Below the pieces are notes generated by a model. It ran no database searches. It had not been told where the DNA came from and saw nothing but the letters and a program-made list of their open reading frames with translations. A DNA stretch of 45,632 bases from Emiliania huxleyi CCMP1516 (taxonomy: Eukaryota > Haptophyta > Isochrysidales > Noelaerhabdaceae), in NCBI RefSeq assembly GCF_000372725.1, contig NW_005198529.1, forward strand, positions 9,597 to 55,228, read 5' to 3'. The position numbers were made by a program, and so were the translations under genes. Of this stretch, positions 29,401 to 37,519 are shown in pieces (position 1 is the stretch's first letter; each line of letters opens with the position of its first letter).

Positions 29401-30713
29401 GCGCCGCGATGGGCCGAGCCGAGATGAGCAGAGAGCCGCGATGAGCCGAGAGGAATTGCGATGGGTCGAGATGGGCGGAGATGGGCGGAGATAGGCGGAG
29501 ATGGGAGGAGATGAGCGGAGATGAGCGGAGATGAGCCGAGCCGGCCCCGCGTGGGCAGTTGGCAGCGCGCTCAGGCTGGTCCGGACGGCGGTAGGAGAGG
29601 GAGTGGCTCCCCATATCTCCCCATATCTCCCCATATCTCCCCATATCTCCCCATATCTCCCCATATCTCCCCATATCTCCCCATATCTCCCCATGGTAGG
29701 AGAGGGAGTGGCTCACGGCGGTGCGGACGATGCTCAACGAGTTGCGGAGTCGCGCCGCTGAGGTGAGCACCGCGCTGCGCGAGTTCAAGGAGAGCGGCGA
29801 CGGCGGCGGCGGCGGGTGGAAGCTCGCGTCCGAGGCGGCGGGCGTGCGGACCGAGTGGCGGCCCGCCGACGAGGGCGCCGCCTTTTGGATCCGGTGGGTT
29901 GTTGGGGGGGGGGAGCGGCTCCTCGCGTGCGGCCGCGCCTCGCCCTCAGCTGACTCCCTCTCTCCCGGTAGGCTGGGCGGCGAGCTGCGCGGCGCCTCGC
30001 TCACGCACCCGCTCCGCGTGGAGCACGAGGCCAAGGGCACGAGCCCTTGCCGCTGAGCCGTCTCGGAGCCTCCCCGCAGGCACGCGCTCAGCGTGGCGTA
30101 CGAGGCCGACTTGTGGCGCAACTGGATCCCGCTCTGCTCGGCGGCGGAGGTCGTCGCTGCGCCCGAGCCGCTCGAGCGGATCACGTACTGCCAGTTCGAC
30201 TTGCCGATGCTGCGGCGCGGCCTGCTGCTGCACTGGTCCCTCTCGGACCAGCTCCTCGAGCGGCAGTCCCTGCTGCTGCTCGGCGCGTCCGTGCCCGAGG
30301 GGGCGGACGCGCGGCTGCCGGCGGCGGCGGCGGGCGTGGCGCTCGCCGAAGCCGCCGCCATCAAGGTGCTCGTGCAGCCGCTCTCGCGCAGCTCGGCGCG
30401 CATCGATTGGGTGATGCAGGTCGACCTCAAGGCCTCCTCCGCGCTGCCGCAAGCCATCGTCTCGATGGTGACAAACAAGATCGGAGGCTCCGTGCTGGCG
30501 CTGCTGCTGCGAGAGGCGCAAAAGGTAGCCAAGGAGGCGGCGCGCGAGGCGGCCACCGCGGCGGGCGACGAGCGCGGGCCGCCGAGCAAGGCGGCCCTCG
30601 AGGCGAGCGTGTACTTGCGCCGCCTCGAGGCGAAGCCGGAGGTGTACGCCGGGATGGAGCAGCTGACAGAGACGTACTTCGAGTGCATCGGCCACGACAG
30701 CGCGGAGGACTAG
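26457..30713 (+). CDS. Membrane protein with TPR-like and START lipid-binding domains
   Basis: Exons as read: 26457-26882 (or 26912), 26950-27102, 27183-27238, 27315-27417, 27492-28253, 28341-28400, 28466-28536, 28592-about 28720 (end unsure), 28744-28830, 28874-28972, 29271-29347, 29575-29590, 29709-29893, 29972-30022, 30080-30713; about 970 aa. The N-terminus has a basic stretch and three or four hydrophobic segments (G-L-I-G-L-Q-V-A-S-L-L-L-A-T; F-L-F-V-L-S-S-L-V-N-L), then a Lys/Pro and Gly/Glu-rich linker. A TPR-like helix pair follows (A-D-E-L-F-A-R-A-K-A-L-N-A-E-G-R-Y-K-K-A, then L-R-V-K-L-G-D-H-A-M-A-A-A-A-Y). The C-terminal 210 aa resemble a START domain (W-R-N-W-I-P-L-C, I-T-Y-C-Q-F-D-L-P, S-A-L-P-Q-A-I-V-S-M-V-T-N-K-I-G-G). 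A lipid-transfer or lipid-sensing role is inferred. Splitting into two genes near 27500 remains possible. Confidence 0.65.
27103..27182 (+). other. GC-AG intron flanked by near-duplicate exon starts
   Basis: The intron starts GCGCGGCCCGACCTG and the next exon starts GCGGCCGACCTGCGG, a direct repeat differing by an indel. Splicing joins D-E-E to A-A-D-L-R in phase. Confidence 0.6.
27418..27491 (+). other. GC-AG intron flanked by perfect 14-bp direct repeat
   Basis: CGTCAAGGCGACGC occurs across the donor (27411) and again across the acceptor (27485). Splicing between the two copies, after AAG, keeps frame (L-P-V-K / A-T-P-K). Confidence 0.7.
28401..28465 (+). other. 65-nt intron made of a 23-bp exon duplication plus AT-rich array
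   Basis: Bases 28401-28423 and 28466-28488 are the same 23 bp except one C/T change. Between them lie 42 bases of an 11-bp repeat (ATTAATCAACT, three full units plus a tail ending TTAG). The reading frame has an in-frame stop inside the array, and removing 65 nt from GCAGCC to TTAG restores A-L-S-A-A-N-L-R-V-K-L-G-D-H. So the duplicated exon itself supplies the GC donor, and the array supplies the AG. Confidence 0.8.
28831..28873 (+). other. Introner-like intron with CTCTTCAC hairpin
   Basis: Shares with 26913-26949 the string GTGAACGGCGTCTCTTCACG and the same spacing to the acceptor. The last 25 bases can fold as CTCAC-type stem (TCACGGCTC / GAGCTGTGA) directly before GCAG. A GC donor at 28831 or a GT donor at 28837 both keep frame. 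Confidence 0.6.
28973..29270 (+). repeat. Intron with CATATCTCCCC arrays and triplicated exon end
   Basis: A GC-AG intron of 298 nt. The exon end GGCACCGAGCTGCAGGCG recurs inside the intron at about 29031 and 29171, separated by arrays of the 11-bp unit CATATCTCCCC (28991-29024 and 29063-29160). Splicing CAG to GACGGG keeps phase. Confidence 0.7.
29591..29708 (+). repeat. Intron with eight perfect CCATATCTCC units between 19-bp repeats
   Basis: GTAGGAGAGGGAGTGGCTC occurs at 29591-29609 and 29696-29714. Between them are eight exact copies of the 10-bp unit CCATATCTCC (29611-29690). Donor GT at 29591 and acceptor AG at 29708 join R-T-A to W-L-T in phase. The upstream exon 29575-29590 would be only 16 nt. 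Confidence 0.6.
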
Positions 30714-30762
30714 AGGACATTCACTTATTTTATTACATTCAATCCACATGGGTCGTCGATAA

Positions 30763-30808
30763 CCTTGGAGCACTTGGGCAGTCATCAACCGCACATCCAG
30801 GGCCGAAC
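30763..30808 (+). repeat. Dispersed repeat A, 5' fragment (copy 5)
   Basis: Only CTTGGAGCACTTGG, CAGTCATCAACC and CACATCCAGGGCCG remain. It occupies the short space between the START-domain gene and the RCC1 start codon 32 bp downstream. Confidence 0.7.
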
Positions 30809-30839
30809 TAACACTGCGCGCGGATTTCTTTTCCTCGCG

Positions 30840-32261
30840 ATGTCTGCCCCGCCGCGCCGCCGCTCGCGCCGCCTCGCCGCCGCCTCCACCGCCGCGCCCT
30901 CGCCAGAGACGCCGCCGCCCACCCGCCTCCTCGACCTCCCCACGGAGCTCATCGCGCGCGCCCTCTCTCGCTGCGACCCCGCCGACATCGCTCGCGTCGC
31001 GGCCGTCTCGCTCCTCTTTCACGCCTCGCTCGCGGTAGAGGGCATCCGCTTGTGGGCGCAAGAGCGCGGCTTCGAGCTGCCGGCGCAGCCAGAGGGCGAG
31101 GGATGCGCCGTGCGGTGGCTGTGCTTTGCGGCGTTGCTGTGCGAGCACAACCCGCCGGCGAGGCTGGCGGCGGGCGCTTGGCACAGCATCTTCATCGACG
31201 GCGAGGGGCGGCTCTCGTCGTGCGGCTCACCGCCGACCTGGCTCCCCTCTCCAGGACTGCTCGGACACGGCCAGGGCGTGACGCGGCTCAACACGCCAGC
31301 CCGCCTCCCTTCTCCACTGGGCGGCGAGCGCGCCGTGAGCGTGAGGGTTGGGTTCGGGCACAGCTTCGCCATCACCGCCGGCGGCGCCGTCTGGAGCTGT
31401 GGCCTTGGAGGCGGTGGCCGGCTGGGCCACGGCGACGAGCAGGACCAGTGGCAGCCGACGAAGGTCGAGGCCTTGGCTGGCCAGCGGGTCTTCGCTGTGT
31501 CGACTGGACTCGGCCACAGCCTCGCCCTCACCGCTGACGGCGCCGTCTGGAGCTGGGGCAGTGGAGAAGAAGGCCAGTTGGGCCACGGCGACGAGCAGAA
31601 CCAGCTGCTGCCGAGGAAGGTCGAGGCCTTGGCTGGCCAGCGCGTCGTCGCTGTGTCGGCTGGCGAGGCGCACAGCATCGCCCTCACCGCCGACGGCGCC
31701 GTCTGGAGCTGGGGCGATGGATGGCGAGGCATGTTGGGCCACGGCGACCTGCAGACCCAGCTGCTGCCCAAGAAGATCGAGGCCTTGGCTGGCCAGCGCG
31801 TCGTCGCTGTGTCGGCTGGAGGCAACCACAGCCTCGCCCTCACCGCCGACGGAGCCGCCTGGAGCTGGGGCCGTGGCAAGTTGGGCCACGGCGACGAGCA
31901 GCACCAGCTGCTGCCAAAGAAGGTCGAGGCCTTTGCTGGGCGGCGCGTCGTCGCTGTGTCGGCTGGACCCTTCCACAGCCTCGCCATCACCGCCGACGGA
32001 GCCGTCTGGAGCTGGGGCAGTGGAGTCTTTGGCCGGTTGGGCCACGGCGACGAGCAGAACCAGCTGCTGCCGAAGAAGGTCGAGGCCTTGGCTGGCCGGC
32101 GCGTCGTCGCTGGGTCGGCTGGAACCGACCACAGCCTCGCCATCACCGCCGACGGAGCCGCCTGGAGCTGGGGCGATGGAGACCACGGCCAGTTGGGCCA
32201 CGGCGACACGCAGCGCCAGCTGCTGCCCAAGAAGATCGAGGCATGGGGTCGGGGGCAGTAA
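30840..32261 (+). CDS. F-box / RCC1-repeat protein, paralog 1
   Basis: Single exon, 473 aa. After a short Arg-rich start comes an F-box (L-L-D-L-P-T-E-L-I-A-R-A-L-S-R-C-D-P-A-D-I-A-R-V-A-A-V-S), then W-H-S-I-F-I-D-G-E-G-R-L and about seven RCC1 repeats of about 52 aa, each with V-S-A-G-x-x-H-S-L-A-L-T-A-D-G-A-V-W-S-W-G and L-G-H-G-D-E-Q. RCC1 units build a seven-bladed propeller; with an F-box this would be a substrate receptor of an SCF ubiquitin ligase (inference). One repeat is shortened (A-W-S-W-G-R-G-K-L-G-H). It has a close paralog at 35772-37196 and, unlike conserved neighbours, no introns. Confidence 0.85.
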   Translation: MSAPPRRRSRRLAAASTAAPSPETPPPTRLLDLPTELIARALSRCDPADIARVAAVSLLFHASLAVEGIRLWAQERGFELPAQPEGEGCAVRWLCFAALLCEHNPPARLAAGAWHSIFIDGEGRLSSCGSPPTWLPSPGLLGHGQGVTRLNTPARLPSPLGGERAVSVRVGFGHSFAITAGGAVWSCGLGGGGRLGHGDEQDQWQPTKVEALAGQRVFAVSTGLGHSLALTADGAVWSWGSGEEGQLGHGDEQNQLLPRKVEALAGQRVVAVSAGEAHSIALTADGAVWSWGDGWRGMLGHGDLQTQLLPKKIEALAGQRVVAVSAGGNHSLALTADGAAWSWGRGKLGHGDEQHQLLPKKVEAFAGRRVVAVSAGPFHSLAITADGAVWSWGSGVFGRLGHGDEQNQLLPKKVEALAGRRVVAGSAGTDHSLAITADGAAWSWGDGDHGQLGHGDTQRQLLPKKIEAWGRGQ

Positions 32262-32914
32262 GGGGGACGACAAGTTTGCGCAAGTTTGTCCCATGCTCAG
32301 CCGGTGCCGTTCCGAAGGTGCCGAAGCGGCCCGCAGCGTCCTGGTATGCACACGCCGTGGCGGCTCGCTTCGCTACTTCGCATCGCCCGTTCGCTTGTCT
32401 GGCACCTCCATTATGTGAACACACGAGATGATATCTGGCGCGTGGGGTGTGTGGCACCGCAGACTGTGGCCCCGGGGGCGTGTCCCAGTCCGGTCTCTCT
32501 GCGTATGTGACATGTGAGCGCATGGTCGCACCGTGGTACAAAAGAATAGGTACTGTGACAAGTGTCTCGTAACATGCCGTGTACCGAACCGCGTCCGCGA
32601 GAACCATATGCGGATATGGCAGCTGGCCGCGCCGCTGGTGCAGCGCCGGCACCGCGGGCGGCCACGGACGGGGCCAGCTCGCCGCTGCGCGCTGGTGCAG
32701 CGGGGCCTGCGCCTCTGGCCACAGCGCCCTCTCTCGTTTGTCGTTACCACTCCTAATATACACGCACAATAGCACACCAGGGTTTGCATACGAAACGTCT
32801 CCAACGTAATACTACAGCAGTACCCAGGACCGCCACGCGGACGCGCCGATCTTGCCTCGCGCACACGCACCGTCCCCCGCGTGTGCCCCCTCAACTTCGA
32901 GGCGCGCAAGGGGA
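32262..32914. other. Intergenic between convergent genes
   Basis: Separates the convergent RCC1 paralog 1 and beta-lactamase-like gene. ORFs on both strands are short and without domains; no repeat stands out. Confidence 0.5.
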
Positions 32915-34986
32915 CTAGCACGTGCGGCTGCAGTCCTCCTTCGAGAGGCTGCCCAGCTCGCTCTTGACGCACTTGCGGAGCAGCTTGTGGCAGGCGTACG
33001 TGTTCCCGCAGTCGCACCGGCCTCCAAAGTAGCTCTCCTTGGAGAAGGAGCAGCGCGGCTCGGCCGTGCCTCGCACGGCGGCGAGGAGCGCGTTGTACAC
33101 GAGGCAGAGCGTGTCGGAGGGCGCCGTCTGCGAGTCCGTCTCGATGCTCGTCCCGATGGAGACGGCGGCGTCGATGGCGGGGAAGTAGGCGGCGATGGAG
33201 TCGTACCCGTACCTACAGAGAAGGTTCCAGGCAGGTTCCGGGAAGGGTCCAGGTTGGCGGCGGTGGAGGGGCGGCCGACGGGCTCACGTCGCCCCGAGGT
33301 GGCCGTAGGAGACAGCATACGGGCTGAGGGAGGACTGGCCCGTCACGCCCATGATGCTCAGGTTGAAGGTTGCGAGGCCTACACCCACGCAGTCACGCCC
33401 GCGCTCACGCCAGCCACGCCCCGTCCCCCCGCGCCGGTCGGCTCTAGAGGCGTGTGCTGCCGTAGATGTCCTCCATCCGGTGGCTGTCCGCGTCGGACCT
33501 CGCGCCGAGCCGGCCCCTCGCCGCCTCGAGGCGGCGCGAGGCGGCCGAGGCGACGCGGCCGCCGCTCAGGGGCGGCGCGCCCCGCGCCCAATCGCTCTGC
33601 CCCCCTCCCGCCGCATCTCTGGCGCCGGGGATCATCTCGTCGACGTACCGGCGAGCGAGCAGCCGCGGGCCGCTGGCGCCGAAGAGGTCGTACACGAGCC
33701 TCGCCACCTGCAGCCGTGGTCCGAGCAGGCTCAGGGGACGGCCCCCGCGCCGAACACAGTGCCACGCGCCAGTCGCGCCACCGACGCCGGGGGAGCGACG
33801 ATGTCAGACGCGGTCCAGCCTCCGAAGACGCCTGTGGGAAAGGGGGCGGGCCGCGTCGGGAACCGGGGGGAGGACGCTCTCGCATACGCCCACACGCGGC
33901 AACAGACAAGCCACGTCCGACAGGAGTCACCTGTAGCTCGCCTGAATCTCGGCTGCGTCTCGCCTGCATCTCGGCTGCGTCTCGCCTGCGTCTCGGCCGG
34001 ATCTCGGCTAGATCTCGCCTGCATCTCGGCCGGATCTCGGCTGGACCTCGGCCGGATCTCGGCTGGATCTCGGCTAGGTGTCGGACCGGCCACGTCAGAG
34101 ACGTCGACGCCGGGCCTCGCCGAGGCGTTTGCGCCGTTGTACGAGGTGCGGTCGAAGCCGCGGACAGCGCCGTGGGCGGCGGGGGTGCCGTGGGAGGCGA
34201 AGTCGAGAGCGTACGACGAGCGGCGCTGCGCGGGGAGGGGAGAGAGGAGGGCCGCCTGGCCGTACGCGTCCCACCTTGTCGCGTTGGAGAGCCGCGCGAG
34301 CAGTAGGCCGGCGAGCACAAAGTTGGTCGACGAGTACGCCCAGTGCGCGCCTGGCTCGAACTCGAGCTTCCCCTTGCGCACGTAGGAGAGGTTGAGGAGC
34401 CGCGCGGGAGGCCACTCGGCCGCCTACACGGGAGGTGAGAAGGTCCGTGGGCTGCTAGAGAGAGGCGCGCCGGAGACAAGGGCTCGGCTGCCGGCTGAGC
34501 GTAGACGTCCTTGCGAAACGCGTCTGTGGGTGGCGGCGGGTAGGGCGTCGCTGTGTCGTAGTCGGGGATCCCAGACTTCATGGCGAGCAGGTGCTCGAGC
34601 GTGATTGAGTCCGCCCGTGGACCAAACAGCACGTGCATCCGACCGAGGCCCTCGCGGACCAGCAGCGGGTCGATGAGCGGCGCCACCGGCGTATCCAGCG
34701 AGATGCGGCGCGCAGCGACCTGCTGCATCAGCGCCGCGCCGGTTGCAAGCTTGGTGACCGAGCCCCACGCGAAAGATCCGTCGTTGCCGGCGGACACCAC
34801 CAGACCAGCACCAGTCTCCACGGCGATCCCGATGGAGCAGTTGTAAAGCTCCTGCTTTTCCACCGCAATTTCCTGCAGCCGCTTCTGCAGCGCGGCGGCA
34901 GCGCTGGCGGTGCCGGCGGCGCTGCCGGCGGCCAGCGACGCACCGAGGACAACCAAACAGGTCCTGGTGGCAGAGAGTCCGGACAT
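32915..34986 (-). CDS. Secreted serine beta-lactamase-like hydrolase
   Basis: Six exons (34986-34501, 34423-34087, 33831-33782, 33707-33461, 33378-33288, 33212-32915) join in phase to 502 aa. Residues 1-30 are a signal peptide (C-L-V-V-L-G-A-S-L-A-A-G-S-A-A-G). The class C beta-lactamase / LACTB / esterase fold is shown by the S-x-x-K motif (W-G-S-V-T-K-L-A-T-G), the Tyr motif (W-A-Y-S-S-T-N, with Ser where Y-x-N has Asn, unless Y-S-S-T-N is shifted), and the third box G-H-L-G-A-T-Y-G-Y-D-S. The last 60 aa are a Cys-rich tail (C-D-C-G-N-T-Y-A-C, E-D-C-S-R-T-C) likely held by disulphides. Substrate unknown: a peptidase, esterase or transacylase is as likely as lactam hydrolysis. Introns 1 and 4 use GC donors; intron 2 carries an 11-bp array. 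Confidence 0.85.
33708..33781 (-). other. Intron flanked by 11-bp direct repeat
   Basis: On the minus strand the intron begins GTGGCGCGACT and the next exon begins GTGGCGAGGCT. Splicing gives A-P-P-A-S / V-A-R-L-V-Y-D-L, while the intron start would also read V-A-R-L: a duplicated exon edge. Confidence 0.65.
33931..34078 (-). repeat. Intronic 11-bp minisatellite in beta-lactamase-like gene
   Basis: About 13 units of CCGAGATCCAG / GCGAGACGCAG type (minus strand), starting within 15 nt of the GT donor at 34086. On the plus strand the unit reads CTCGGCTGGAT, the same family as arrays in the CaiB-like gene. Confidence 0.8.
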
Positions 34987-35114
34987 AGCGAAGCCGGACA
35001 AGGTCGCTGGGAAAAGAATGGCACTTTTTCGGTGCTGGTAGCCCCCCCAAAACAGGCGCGCGCAGCGCGCCCAGGGGCGCCGCAGGCGCCCCAAGCGGCG
35101 CGGAGCGCCGCCGC

Positions 35115-35712
35115 AGGCGGCGGACAGCAGGTGCGCGAAATTAAACGCCATTTTTGGTTCCGCGGTTTTGCCACTAACATTGAAATCCGGTACAAAACGA
35201 CTTAGCCGAAACAGCTGACAGACAGACAGAGAGCACACACGTTCGAGACGGGGGTGCGCCGACCGCCGTCGCGGACCCAGTAGAGCTAGATGGTCCCACA
35301 TGATGCGCCCTTAGCCTCTGAGCTCGTCCTAGACATTTTAGGGAAGCGTGGGCAGACCAGAACGCGGCCACGGCGACGCTCCGAGGCTGTCAGCAGCGCT
35401 GGCGGCGATCGTGGCGACGGCGCCTCGCCGCTGCAGCGGCACAGAATCGAGGAAGTGGCGTTGGTGGCAGCATCAATGAGATATGAAGGCGGCCGTAATG
35501 CTGGTGGCGCCTTCGAGGGCGGCGGAGAGGGCGGTAGCAGCGACGGCGGTCGAGTCATGTGGCAGGGGTGCGAAGTGCAGCAGGGAGGCTTGAGTTAGCG
35601 ACGCGGGGCGGTGGCGTGCCAGCAGGTAAGCGGCGGCGGCGGAGAGCAGGTGCGCGAACTAAAGGCCAATCTTGAGATATCCATTTTGCACCACCTTTGG
35701 ATTTCTGGTACA
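35115..35712 (+). repeat. Duplicated approx. 90-bp sequence, two diverged copies
   Basis: Copies at about 35115-35205 and 35636-35722 share GCGGASAGCAGGTGCGCGAA, TAAA-GCCA, TTTTGC and TTCTGGTACAAA-(T/C)GACTT-type blocks. Copy 1 lies upstream of the beta-lactamase-like gene (-) and copy 2 upstream of RCC1 paralog 2 (+), so both are in promoter positions. GC palindromes (GCGCGCGCAGCGCGC) lie left of copy 1. Confidence 0.6.
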
Positions 35713-35722
35713 AATTGACTTG

Positions 35723-35756
35723 TGGATTCATATAAGCGAATGCATTCATATAAGCG
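35723..35756 (+). promoter_or_regulatory. Doubled ATTCATATAAGCGAA upstream of RCC1 paralog 2
   Basis: Two exact copies of ATTCATATAAGCGAA with a few bases between, ending about 20 nt before the first usable ATG. TATAAG resembles a TATA box, but the position this close to the ATG makes a promoter role uncertain. Confidence 0.3.
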
Positions 35757-35771
35757 AAATTCTTAGGCTAA

Positions 35772-37196
35772 ATGCACAAAAAATTCTTTTTTTCGCGATG
35801 TCCACCCTCGCGCCGCCTCGCCGCCGCCGCAACCGCAGCGCCCTCGCCAGACACGCCGCCGCCCACCCGCCTCCTCGACCTCCCCACGGAGCTCATCGCG
35901 CGCGCCCTCTCTCGCTGCAACCCCGCCGACATCGCTCGCGTCGCGGCCGTCTCGCTTCTCTTCCACGCCTCGCTCGCGCTAGAGGGCATCCGCTTGCGGG
36001 CGCAAGAGCGCGGCTTCGAGCTGCCGGCGCTGCCGGAGGGCGAGGGCTGCGCCGTGCGGTGGCTGTGCTTTGCTGCGCTGCTGCGCGAGTTCAACCCGCC
36101 GGCGAGGGCGGCGGCAGGCGAATGGCACAGCGTCTTCATCGACGGCGAGGGGCGGCTCTCGTCGTGCGGCACAGAGTACAAACCAGGGCTGCTCGGGCAC
36201 GGCGAGGGCGTGACGCGGCTCAACACGCCGACCCGCCTCTCGCTGGGCGACGATCGTGCCGTGAGTGTGTCGGTTGGGTCTTACCACAGCCTCGCCCTCG
36301 CCGCCGACGGAGCTGTCTGGAGCTGGGGCGATGGAGGCTGGGGCCAGCTGGGCCACGGCGACTACCAGAACCAGCTGCTGCCGAAGAAGGTCGAGGCCTT
36401 TGCTGGGCAGCGCGTCGTCGCTGTGTCGGCTGGAGCGTACCACAGCATTGCCCTCGCCGCCGATGGCGCCGTCTGGAGCTGGGGCGGTGCAGGCTGGGGC
36501 AAGCTGGGCCACGGCGACGAGCAGGGCCAGCCGCTTCCCAAGACGATCGAGGCCTTTGCTGGGCAGCGCGTCGTCGCCGTGTCGGCTGGAAAGAACCACA
36601 ACCTCGCCCTCACCGCCGACGGCGCCGTCTGGAGCTGGGGCGATGGATACTTTGGCAAGCTGGGCCACGGCGAGGAGCAGAACCAGCTGCTGCCCAAGAA
36701 GATCGAGGCCTTTGCTGATCAGCGCGTCGTCGCTGTCTCGGCGGGGAGCGGCCACAGCCTCGCCCTCACCGCCGACGGGGCTGTCTTTACCTGGGGCTTT
36801 GGAGCCCACGGCCGGTTGGGCCACGGCGATGAGCAGCACCAGCTGTTGCCCAAGAAGATCGAGGCCTTCGTGGGTCAGCGCGCCGTCGCTGTGTCGGCTG
36901 GACCCCGCCACAGCCTCGCCATCACCGCCGACGGCGCCGTCATGAGCTGGGGCCATGGACACCGGGGCAAGCTGGGCCACGGCGACGAGCAGAACCAGCT
37001 GCTGCCGAATAAGGTCGAGGCCTTGGCTGGCCGGCGCGTCGTCGCTGTGTCGGCTGGAAGCGACCACAGCATCGCCATCTCCGCCGACGGAGCCGTCTGG
37101 AGCTGGGGCGATGGAGACTTTGGCAAGTTGGGCCACGGCGACGAGCAGAACCAGCTGCTGCCGACGAAGATCGAGGTGTGGGCGCCGGGGCAGTGA
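35772..37196 (+). CDS. F-box / RCC1-repeat protein, paralog 2
   Basis: Single exon, 474 aa, same design as paralog 1: F-box (L-L-D-L-P-T-E-L-I-A-R-A-L-S-R-C-N-P-A-D-I), W-H-S-V-F-I-D-G-E-G-R-L, then seven RCC1 repeats with W-S-W-G-D-G and L-G-H-G-D-E-Q-N-Q-L-L-P-K-K. The start differs: the ATG equivalent to that of paralog 1 is at 35799 but is out of frame here, because about 14 nt are missing just after it. The ORF is kept open only from an upstream ATG at 35772, giving M-H-K-K-F-F-F-S-R-C-P-P. Either that ATG took over or the 5' end is partly dead. Function as for paralog 1. Confidence 0.8.
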   Translation: MHKKFFFSRCPPSRRLAAAATAAPSPDTPPPTRLLDLPTELIARALSRCNPADIARVAAVSLLFHASLALEGIRLRAQERGFELPALPEGEGCAVRWLCFAALLREFNPPARAAAGEWHSVFIDGEGRLSSCGTEYKPGLLGHGEGVTRLNTPTRLSLGDDRAVSVSVGSYHSLALAADGAVWSWGDGGWGQLGHGDYQNQLLPKKVEAFAGQRVVAVSAGAYHSIALAADGAVWSWGGAGWGKLGHGDEQGQPLPKTIEAFAGQRVVAVSAGKNHNLALTADGAVWSWGDGYFGKLGHGEEQNQLLPKKIEAFADQRVVAVSAGSGHSLALTADGAVFTWGFGAHGRLGHGDEQHQLLPKKIEAFVGQRAVAVSAGPRHSLAITADGAVMSWGHGHRGKLGHGDEQNQLLPNKVEALAGRRVVAVSAGSDHSIAISADGAVWSWGDGDFGKLGHGDEQNQLLPTKIEVWAPGQ

Positions 37197-37519
37197 GAAG
37201 GAGGGGTGAGGGAGAGGCGGAGGAGGAGCATTTGCTCGCAGGCTGTGCCGGCGGCACCGCGAGCAATGACGCACACCTCTGGCATGTAGAGTGCCAGTTG
37301 TCTGCACAGCGCTCAACAGCGCGCTGCACAGCGCACATACTGTGCACATCTACCCCATCTGAGCCTAGCGGGACCCTCCTGGTCCTGCCTCCTCCACTCC
37401 CGACTGATGTGCGAGGATTAGTGTCCGCGTCTGTTTTTTTGCTCTATTGGCGTGCTTCACTTAGGCAAATCCACCCCAGTCCCTTGGTAACTCTCAGCAA
37501 GACGAACCTCAACCGCTGT
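37197..37519. other. Intergenic between convergent genes
   Basis: Between RCC1 paralog 2 (+) and ankyrin gene 3 (-). CAGCGCTCAACAGCGCGCTG and the neighbouring CACAGCGCACATACTGTGCA form short inverted repeats near 37300-37345 that could fold at the transcript end. No gene is seen. Confidence 0.4.
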
